Shown in pieces: positions 55,151 through 64,000 of a stretch of 64,000 bases of DNA. Below the pieces are notes generated by a model. That model worked only from the letters and a program-made list of their open reading frames with translations, made no database searches and was not told the origin of the DNA. A program made the position numbers and the translations under genes. Positions within the stretch are counted from its first letter, which is position 1; each line of letters begins with the position of its first letter. Source of the DNA: Solen grandis. Taxonomy: Eukaryota > Mollusca > Bivalvia > Adapedonta > Solenidae. Location: contig CM037783.1 in the NCBI GenBank assembly GCA_021229015.1, forward strand, positions 23,874,052-23,938,051, in the 5' to 3' direction.

Positions 55151-55865
55151 TTTACCTCGAACTGCCTATTTCTTCATATATGTATATACATGTTTCTTAC
55201 TTCAAATTTGAAGGCGTTTGTATCCGATTGCGTTTGAAATCAAATAAATATTCATCAATACAAACTGCATGGTTGTTATATTTTACATATACATGTACAT
55301 TGTACCTTAATTTCAAAACCAGTGTTTACATTTTTAAACAGTAAAGTGTCAAACGTTCAATTCAGATTACAAAATCACTATTCACGGAGTTGATCATTGC
55401 ACTCCCAGTAATGGTTCCGCTATATCGTGGACCAATTAACCTCTACCAAAATAACCAAGGTACCCTAATAAAACATTTGGAAACCTTAATTATGAAAGGC
55501 CATGCAATCCAAAATGTAGCAGGACAATTACAGGGACTTTACCTTAAGGTTCTGGAACTGAAATACATTACTTCCAGTTGAAGAACATCCCTTACTGTCA
55601 ATTTCTTTGAATTAACAGGTTGTCGTTTCGAATCCCAGTAGGGTCTCTCTTATTTTTCCTTTCTATTTTTCTCTCTGGTCATTATCTATGGTTTACGAAT
55701 ACCGTGTTAAAAAAAGGAAACAAATCAATAATTTTCATAGGTATTTAAGTGTTTAGGGTCATTTACCAAGGTAAAATGATGTTAGAATTTAGGTACTTGC
55801 ATGTTTCATTTACTAATTCTTAAGTTCGAAACGTCGCGGTAAAATTTATATTTAGTGCCATGTGT
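55151..55865. other. Spacer between regucalcin copies 2 and 3, left part
   Basis: No trace of regucalcin exons 1 or 2 is visible here. A possible tRNA/SINE scrap, GTTTCGAATCCCAGTAGGGT, lies at 55625-55644. Confidence 0.45.
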
Positions 55866-55869
55866 TAAG

Positions 55870-56682
55870 ACGTGTTTTCAGTCGTTCTAAGAGAAAAGTT
55901 TATTTTTGATACAATAAAGTTGGATCATGGAAAATTAGTGTACGGATTTGATTTGAAAGGTAAATGTGTTTGGAACCTTTATCAGTTTGATAGGGCGAAA
56001 TGTAGAAATAAAAATGGGGATAAAACGAGAATAAGTAGTGATGAACAAACAGTCGAGACAAAGTCGAGGATCACTGGGTGGGGTGAATATTTTCTCGAGT
56101 GTAAGTAAAGTGCTGAATACTGAGATTAATTCTGTGCTATATGAACCACTAGGCACACCCACTAAACATAACCATACGTATCTATCAGGTTTTAATTATC
56201 CTCATATGTCAAATATGCAAGACACTATAGACATAAACAGTTCAAATAATAATTGCGCCGCCATTGTGTTAACACCGGACGACGACATAATTGCGCCCGG
56301 GGTCTTTTCAACGCTTTGATGCATATCCTTACTAAGCTGACCAACATAGATTCAAAGCTTTATGACATTGAAAAGGAGGGCATAGGCAGCTTGTTAAAGA
56401 CTTAAAGAAATTATTGATTTAACACTGACTTAATTACTAAGCATTTCTCTGATAAGGTTTCAGTGCTAGATGTTCAGCAAGAGAACCAGGAGTTTGCGAT
56501 TGGTATAACACAGGACATATTAAGCCAGTTAGAAGCAGGCAATGCTAAATTAAAGGAATCTCTGGTATACTTACAATCTCAAATGAGAAATAATCTCATT
56601 TTCGGTAATATACCTGCTGTACAACATGAGAAGAATGAGGAGACGGAGACGTATTACGAGACTTTCTACATGACAATCTGAG
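55870..56682 (+). pseudogene. LINE ORF1-like remnant
   Basis: Broken frames carry a Ser/Asn-rich stretch (56038-56319), a coiled-coil phrase ILTKLTNIDSKLYDIEK (56320-56375), QENQEFAIGITQDILSQLEA (56475-56534) and MRNNLIFGNIP (about 56583-56615). An RNNLIF-G-IP motif after a coiled coil is typical of the RNA-binding ORF1 protein of many LINEs. At least two frameshifts separate the pieces. It lies where exons 1-2 of regucalcin copy 3 would be expected. Confidence 0.55.
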
Positions 56683-57350
56683 GTCAGGCGCGGATCCAGG
56701 ATTTTGGGTTAGTGGGGGCGTAAATCCAGCAACTACTTACATTTAACATGTATTAATAATACGAATAATTACAGGAACAACGAAATTAATATCAATAGAA
56801 ACACTATTAGGAAAGGTTGAGGGGGAAAGTTTGTCTGAAATAATGTGAAAGCACAAATGAATTTTGCCTTCGTTACTATATGTCTTTAATATACTCACGT
56901 CCGTTCTGATTAGTCGAGAATATCTCAATCTGATTGGTTGACTGCCTATTGTCATTGATCGTTTATTATAGCAACAAACGTCAGCAAACGTTATTAGGCG
57001 AGCAACTAAGTCTTACGCTTTGTGAATAAAGGTGTAAACAGCTGTACAAAATGAAAAAAAAATATAAGTCATTTTAACCATGTCAGTATTTGATTTTATA
57101 AAAGCAAGTTAATTTCTATATAATCTATATAAGTCTATATTTAGTGTTCATCAAAGATGGTGTATGGAGCTACGCCAGGGATACAAATATTGTCTTATTT
57201 ATTTACATACCTCGTTTGTAAACTTCTCATACCTCCTCTGAATCTCGATTGCGAACGGTTATGGGCTTTTTTTAATGGTTATTTTTTTTTCTAATCGGTT
57301 TGAACTTCTGGTGCTTGATCGGATACAATGTGAATCCCATCATATTGCAG
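56683..57350. other. Spacer before regucalcin copy 3
   Basis: Starts with CAGGCGCGGATCCAGGATTT and GGGGGCG, reminiscent of the terminus of a widespread DNA-transposon family, but the opposite end was not found. The rest is AT-rich. Confidence 0.35.
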
Positions 57351-58509
57351 GTACAATGGGAAACGAGGTGGTACCCTCCAAGCCAGCGTTACACCAGGGG
57401 TCGCTGTACAGTCTGGAACTGGACGGTACCTTGAAGAAACACAAGGACGGGGTTAGCATTTCCAATGGCATTGCCTGGTCTGCTGACAACAAGACCATGT
57501 ACTATATTGACTCCATTCCTCGGAAAGTATGGGCATACGATTTTGACATAACCACTGGAACAATGAGTGAGACGGTTTTCCATTAGCCTTTGTTAGATAT
57601 ATGACCTTTGTCTTATTGCCTTATTGGCCTATTGCCTACCCATTTGTCATATTGGCAGTCAGATGGACAATGTACGAACATGTTTTAATTCAACACGTTG
57701 ACTACATGCATATCTAATCCTAAAAATATGCACTCAATGCCTTATTTACTCAGGTCAATTCCTTTTCCTGGTTGTAAACTTTTCAACATTAAAATTTAGT
57801 CCAAAAAATAGATATTGTCTGATTACAGAAAAATGAATATTATAAAGTAAAATAGTCCTTTCTCTTTGAAAATCTACAAATAGTAGACCATAACTGTTGA
57901 ATTCTCAGGTAACGAGCGCGTTGCTGTGGATGGCGGAGACGAGAGCACACCGGGTTTACCAGATGGCAAGGAAATTTGTGGGTGGCATTCTACTTTACCG
58001 GGAAAGTTATTCGGTTTGACCCGGAAACAGGTGAGATGTCCTAAAATTTGGGGGTCTTGTTTTACTAGCGTATAACAGATAAATTATGTAAAAAAAGTGA
58101 ATTGGTGCACAAAATGAATCCACATCATGAAATCATATTTTCAGTATCTTAAGTAAATGTATAAAATAACGGGGATGACATTAAGGTAAATTTCCGGATA
58201 TAACATATCCATTATCGATATTAATGTAGCAAAACACTAAAAATATAAAATTCTAAAATTCGTTGCGAGATTTTTTCCCCTTTTTTCATCCCAACATTTT
58301 CAGGAAAGGGGCTGACATCCATCAGCTTCCCAGCCCTTAGAACCACATCTTGCTGCTTCGGAGGCAAAAACTGTGACGAGCTATATGTGACGTGTTGCAA
58401 AATTGACATGACGGAGAAAGAGAAAGAGAAAACACCGCTTGCCGGATCGGTGTTCAGGGTAACCGGACTCGGGGTTAAAGGGACACCGGCACCCACCTAT
58501 GAGGGTTGA
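57351..58509 (+). pseudogene. Regucalcin copy 3, exons 3-5 only, broken
   Basis: Exons 57351-57566, 57909-58030 and 58304-58509 (TGA at 58507) keep canonical splice sites and match copy 2 closely (GTMGNEVVP, SISNGIAWSADNKTMYYID, LRTTSCCFGGKN). Exon 4 is 122 nt instead of 147. Nine bases are missing in frame after the GDEST segment. Another 16 are missing just after PDG, which destroys the frame and removes the residues that follow the metal-binding Asp. No exon 1 or 2 occurs in the 2.2 kb upstream. It is a partial duplicate of copy 2 rather than a functional gene. Confidence 0.85.
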
Positions 58510-60385
58510 TTTAGCATCGGAAAGCTTATGTTTTAAACATGAATATGAAATGTTCCGACATGAGAGACAAAGTGACGGGCTCATTTGAATGCCATTGTAT
58601 CCGACGGTGCCTGAAACACTAAACTGAATCCAAATGAAGTACCCAAATCGACTTGTATTGCTATCATTATTATAGTGTTTCAGGCGTTGGAAACATGTAC
58701 ATTGTGTACTTTCAAAATCTGGTTCTGAAATGATTAAACTGTTTCATGTTTCACTATCAAATTCAGATCTGAATTCAAAATGTTAGGTAAGTCCATTGAC
58801 CATTGGTTTTAATAAGTATTTTATTTTTTGTACATTGGTCCAGACACAATGATTATTTTTGCTCGTAGTGTTTTTTTTTCCATGCATGTTTGACAGTATT
58901 TTCACCTGTAATTTACATATCACATTTTTAAGTTACAAATTATGATAAAATATTCTGAAAAAATATCATTTTGATAAAATTATGTTATTAAAATATTTAG
59001 AATGCAATCTTTCCAAATTTTAATGCTATGACTTTTCCCACATATTTTAGCAAAACAGGGATGTTTTACCATAAGCTAAATTTCTTAAACAAGCATGGCG
59101 ATCCTCTTTTTAATTTCATATATCTTTTTGTTATAGTCTAAAGTACTGATGTGCCAAATTTTAGAAAAATCTTTCTGTTAAAAAAACGCTGAAACATATT
59201 TGAAACGTGTTCAGTCCTTTGACTTTAATCATAATCCGGTTAAGGGTTTGTCCGTAAGGGAAGAATGCTGTTCTGTCGGGTATTCTGGCATGGCCATATC
59301 GCCATTACAAACCAACTCTTCTTTATACCCACACATTCGGCGGACATATCGATCGATGACTGGCCTCAAAACTGTTCTATGTGCATATAAAAATGAAAGA
59401 AAACGAAACAGTTTCGCGGTCATCCCGGTCCTCGAAATGGCAAGCTGTTATCTTGCCTGTGTTTGAGCGATTCATCATGCTAGTTGTTTGTAAACTTTAA
59501 TTCAACATCCCACCGATAGTATTTAAATCATTTAGGACATTGACTATCTTAGGCTGTAATAGCGTGAATCATGTTAATATATATATGTTTTCCAATATGA
59601 AACCCTTTTTGTTGGGTGGTGAAAAAAGTGGGGTGTTTATATCACCCCACTTTTTCTCGACTCGATTTTCATGCAGTATTTACAGTATACATTTTATCAA
59701 GTACAAAATTGAAACGTTTAGGTTTCACATGGAAACAATTTATATGCGCTTGTAGCATTGATCTCCTTTTATACCGACCACTCACAGCCCAGTTTATACT
59801 TTAGTGCTGAATATATATATCGCCCCGTAATTTTTACCTGTAAATATATTACACGTCATTTTTCGTGAATAACTATAATATCGTAAAAGTCATCTAGGGT
59901 CAAGTACATCGCCATGGATACAAGGATTTATAAATACACATGAAAGATGTTCTGTGAGAATAAATATATTATGATAGTCTAACATGCCATTTTGAAATGA
60001 CTGTGTGGTTAGTAAAATGATTTTAGAAAAAAGAAGATCTATTTACTGCGCATATACATTTCATCCCTTAATTCGGTATAATTACCTATGTAATGTTTGA
60101 TTATCATTAGATTATGTACTCAATTCCAATATCAGATAGATATGGCAAATATTTCACGTACAGTGTAAATGAATATCACTCAATATTATACAGCAGTGTT
60201 TATTTCATGTCTTCTCGTAGTGTACCTATATAAACTGTATTTTGTTTTACGCTGATTAGCTCATTCTCTCAATTGTGGCTATAAACACTGTACTTTTTTA
60301 CACCAGAAGACTGATATGTTCGTTCGTATACAAAGCCAAATGTATATCAAGGAGACAGATGCATGGGTGTAAGAATGCAAGTAAA
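58510..60385. other. Intergenic, no gene recognised
   Basis: AT-rich. A short hairpin (AAAAAGTGGGGTG / CACCCCACTTTTT) lies at 59623-59655. Short overlapping frames at 59200-59466 and 59540-59804 have no motif. Confidence 0.45.
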
Positions 60386-60387
60386 TG

Positions 60388-62484
60388 TCACAAGTTTATA
60401 CTCAGATAGTTGCTATTGTGCTTTGTTTATAGATGAGACAAAGAGAGCGTGCGAGCGTTAGGTCTGTGTACGAAAAAGGTTGTAATGTGCCATGCTTCCT
60501 TTTACTTATTTTTAATTGCTTACATGCACCAGGCTTTTCAGTTATAGGCCGGACATACAAGCTCATTTGTCCAATAAGTAATCAGTATCTAAACGGATAG
60601 TGCAGCATACGCTTTCCTTTTAATAAACAACTTCCTTCTCTGTGACACCTGGTTAAACAAGTCGCATTCAAGACATTCAAGTTCTCACATGGCATAAGCG
60701 AATGTTCTGTTATTATTTCCCGAGAGAGAGAGAGAGCCACGAGCAAATATACCCAATAAAGATCGTACTGAATATCATGATACATATAACATGCAGGGTG
60801 AAAGAATGAAGAAATCTAGGCTGCTATGCCGTAAGAATCAAAAGTAATTACTTGTGCTAGGTCATCAATAAATACGAGAAGTAGCGATGTGAATATGATG
60901 ACAGGATAACCATGGTTAGTAAGTTTGAAGAAGAAATCCGAAGACATTAAGGATTTTTTAAAGCTAGTTTGGTATCTTAGACAGTCAGTTTCACTTCACC
61001 GAAAATGCCATTCTTTTTAGTTCATAAAACACATTGTGCAGTGACATAGTGTTTGTAATAGTAACTTAGTTTAACTTAAGGTCTCACGAGGTTGTTGTAA
61101 GTAGTGAGTAATCTCATGAAGAAGTGCTAAATCCGGAGTCCAACTCCTGTGAGTCTGATGTTTTACTATGTTCCTGTACAATCTTCTGTCTAGCAGGACG
61201 TTTCTTGCTCATAATGTTTGCATCTTAGCTCAAAAAGAAAAAGGATCAGGGATGAAACAAAGACTGATATAAAGGATACTTTATGAGTCTCATCACAGAC
61301 TTGTTACTGGTTTGTAATATACATGTGTAGTTCTTATTACATGTTTGTTCTAAAATTTGGAAAGTATCATGTAAATATGATTTTACTATGATCACTGCAA
61401 TTAATATGTTTGTGTATTTATATGCTGATCTATGTGAAGCATTTAATCATATACTGAATGTGTATATATGTTTGATTTCATGTGACACTGGCCATCCAAA
61501 TATCGACAGAATGACCTGGTTGATGCGGATTGCCCCTATCCTGACGGCTCCTTCATACCCTAAAAGGATGCGGACCGACTCCCCTAACATCCCCACTCAG
61601 GACTACCGGCCCAGGAGGACGAATCCGATCAACTGGACCATCCCAAGACGTTGTGTGCCATGAACTGTTATATTCAAAGGACTTACAGTGACAATTAATG
61701 AAAACATGACATTTGCACGCGTTCCTGTTATACCCCTTTTTAATGAATAGCATTGATAAACATTTAGAAATGTATGATATGTGAATTATGAAATTAATTT
61801 AGATACAGACATTGATATTAATTGAAGCATACAAAAATAAATTTACATGAACAATACTCAATGCAGGAGCATTGAATTTTTAAGGCGGGAGGTATTGCAA
61901 CAAGGTTATTCTTAGATAGTTGCTATTGTGCTTCGTTTATAGATGAGACGAAGAGAGCGTGCGAGCGTTATGTCTGTGTACGAAAGAGATTGTAATGTGC
62001 CATGTTTCCTTTTACTTATTTTTGATTGCTTACTTGTTTTAGGCCGGACATACAAGCTCACTTGTCCCCATAAGTAATTAGTATCCAAACGGATAGTGCA
62101 GCATACGCTTTCCTTTCAATAAACAACTTCCTTCTCTGTGACACCTGGTCAAACAAGTCACATTAGTTAAGTTTGAGTTAATCACCTTAGGCTTTGATCC
62201 GTCGACGAGTGAATGTCAACACCAGACTAGTATATGTAGTCTGAGTTGCAACAGAGCGTCACATCATGATCTCTGTGCATTGAATGGTTAAAACGTCGAC
62301 GGATCTCTGTTCTACAGGTATGTTAAGTTTATGAATTTATTATTTTTACTCTGATCTTATTTTAGAAGTATTTGGTATAATATTTTTATGTCTGTATATC
62401 ATTTAGCTACGTTTAAGTTGAGTTAAGCTTTTTTGTTATTTAGACATTCAAGTTCTCACATAAGCGAAAGTTCTATTATTATTC

Positions 62485-62492
<8 letters not shown>
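60388..62492 (+). mobile_element. Possible degenerate LTR retroelement
   Basis: A segment starting near 60388 recurs from about 61894. Shared phrases are GATAGTTGCTATTGTGCTT, GAGAGCGTGCGAGCGTTA, TTGTAATGTGCCATG, GGATAGTGCAGCATACGCTT, AATAAACAACTTCCTTCTCT and GTGACACCTGGT. The second copy is interrupted after CACATT (62165) and resumes at 62443 (AGACATTCAAGTTCTCACAT). A purine-rich AAGGCGGGAGG just precedes the second copy, as a polypurine tract precedes a 3' LTR. An internal frame at 61388-61663 ends in a Pro/Arg-rich tail of unknown origin. No gag, protease or polymerase motif is visible, so a tandem duplication is the alternative. Confidence 0.4.
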
Positions 62493-62519
<27 letters not shown>

Positions 62520-62873
62520 TGATTTACATTTCTCCTCTTTCTTCTTCTATGTATCTGTATTTCTAAATTGATTATTTGTGTAATTGTTCATTAGATTAAG
62601 TGTGCATAGTCATGCTGTTCTTCTATTCAAAAAGTTATGTTAGGTTAAGGTATAAAGTAACGGAATAGTAGAGGTTAGTATGTTGTTTCTCTTATTCTTC
62701 CTTCTTTCGATCTTGCTGTTCTGCTTGAGTGAAATAGTGTGAGTGCGTACTTCGTCGTATTAGGTGATGATAGGTTATTGAATATGATTAATTTGTAAAT
62801 ACATAATTGTATAATACATCGTGATCTCTGTGAATTAAATGGATAAAACGTTGGCGGATCTCTGTTCTACAGT
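62263..62873 (+). repeat. Diverged direct repeat pair (GATCTCTGTG...CTGTTCTACAG)
   Basis: ATCTCTGTG, AATGG, TAAAACGT and CGGATCTCTGTTCTACAG occur in the same order at about 62268-62318 and 62822-62872. They may be parts of the LTR-like element's ends. Confidence 0.5.
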
Positions 62874-63838
62874 GTTCCCCTTAACAACTGTAAACAATTA
62901 CATGCATAGGTATCTAGAAGTTTTTATCAGCTTATGTGCATTTATCTGAATTTGCTTAAGACTCACGTTAAACAGTAAAATGTGTAGAGTCAATATTTCA
63001 AGGATGCATTCAGTCTTGCGCATTCTGTAAAACCTAGTTAAGTGTTGCGCTAATATTCGTATAAAACCAGTGCAGGCTTTGGAATATGCTTCGCCACTCG
63101 TGAAAATATCACTTTTTATGTTCACTCAGTGAAATTATTAGATCTAATCGATCTTACACCAAACATACATTTTTTTTTCTTTTTATTTAATGCTTTAAAG
63201 GGCAGAAATTAGCAATGTTATTCAAAGTTTGTCGAAATTAGCAGGATTACCTCGCGTGCGTGACGTTTTCTATGACGTCACCTCTTGCGTAAAATCCAGC
63301 ACAAATGACGCTCCAATCATTTTATAACGTAGGGTCGAGTTCAAGTTCCAGATCAGAAATTATGAAAATGGTAATATTCACTGTTTTAAGCAGTGAAATT
63401 ACCATTTTAATTCACTGATATTTCCCTATAATCCACCGAAAAGCATTAAATAAAATAAATATACATATATTCCAAATAAAAAGGTTGTCATTTGTATGAC
63501 TTTCAAATTATATCATATTCGTACAATGATATTAATATCTGACTTCATTCTGTTTAGAAATCATGTCCAATAGAATTGCATAATATACTATATCTATCTT
63601 CTTTAGTATTTCATTTTAATGACATCATACATTTACAATGTCAACATTGTTACTCAATTTATTCAGTTGTATATTAAGGGTTACGACATAGGATCCAAGA
63701 TGATTACCAGTAAACCATGCACATATCCAATTCTAATTTTGAAATTTAACAAAACTTAAAACTCATAGAAGAAAAGAAATGTAAACAAAATTTACCTGAA
63801 TTATTTTTAAAGTTTAAATTGAACTTTACATTTAGTGA
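62874..63838. other. Intergenic, nothing recognised
   Basis: AT-rich. A short inverted stretch, AATGGTAATATTCACTG / CAGTGAAATTACCATT, lies at 63366-63404. A hyphenated palindrome such as this could be the core of a small MITE. Confidence 0.4.
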
Positions 63839-63839
63839 G

Positions 63840-64000
63840 GGGCCGCCGTGGCCGAGCGGTTACAGTCGTGGACTACAAATCTCTCAGCCCCACACCGCTG
63901 TTGATTCGAATCCCGGTAGGGACTTCGGATTTTTTCATGTGAGGAAGCCTTCCAGCTGGCTTGCGGTAGGTTGGTGGTTCTACCCGGGTACTTCTGTGTA
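63840..64000 (+). repeat. tRNA-derived SINE, family 2, cut by the window end
   Basis: The head GCCGCCGTGGCCGAGCGG with GATTCGAATCCCGG looks like a class II tRNA (Leu/Ser type, with extra arm). It is followed by TTTTCATGTGAGGAAGCC, GCTGGCTTGCGGTAGGTTGG and TGGTTCTACCCGGGT as in the copy at 6.0 kb. Confidence 0.75.

Noticed and set aside
61388..61663. 91-codon frame ending in a Pro/Arg-rich tail as a host gene
   Set aside because: No splice context or recognisable domain; kept only as part of the possible LTR element.

Overview
This is a piece of an animal nuclear genome: AT-rich, gene-poor, with spliced genes, microsatellites, tRNA-derived SINEs, LINEs, cut-and-paste transposons and one 100-base assembly gap (41488-41587). 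The repeat repertoire points to a bivalve mollusc, probably a clam-like heterodont. The main clues are elements opening AACAAGAGGGCC...GCTCACCTGA and closing TCAGGTGAGCTAAAA, and TTAA-flanked MITEs. The taxon is an inference from remembered repeat families, not from a search.

Layout. 0.4-13.2 kb is a field of modular repeats, SINE fragments and a 2.1-kb element with 847-bp internal repeats. 13.9-20.4 kb holds a decayed PIF/Harbinger-type transposon: a minus-strand DDE transposase in four exons and, convergent with it, the 3' exons of what looks like its accessory gene. The accessory gene is interrupted by a SINE, a LINE fragment with a restriction-like endonuclease, and a modular repeat. 21.1-24.7 kb is a nearly full CR1/L2-type LINE (PHD finger, APE endonuclease, reverse transcriptase) with two frameshifts, and a second 3' fragment of the same family lies at 27.4-28.2 kb. 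25.5-31 kb is mostly satellites, modular repeats and tRNA-like sequence.

Host genes. 34.0-38.8 kb (minus strand) carries the last three exons of a TIR-domain gene whose protein appears to contain two successive TIR-like modules; its 5' end is not found. 43.0-58.5 kb (plus strand) is a head-to-tail array of three regucalcin/SMP-30 genes with identical intron phases. Copies 1 and 2 have all five exons, but each carries a single-base frameshift at a short G run. Copy 3 keeps only exons 3-5, with a 16-base deletion in exon 4, and is a pseudogene. LINE ORF1-like debris lies between copies 2 and 3 and in an intron of copy 2.

58.5-64 kb has no recognised host gene. It holds a possible degenerate LTR element with a pair of diverged direct repeats, and a tRNA-derived SINE that runs off the window end. 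The regucalcin array and the TIR gene are the only host genes I can support; nearly everything else recognisable is mobile or repetitive.
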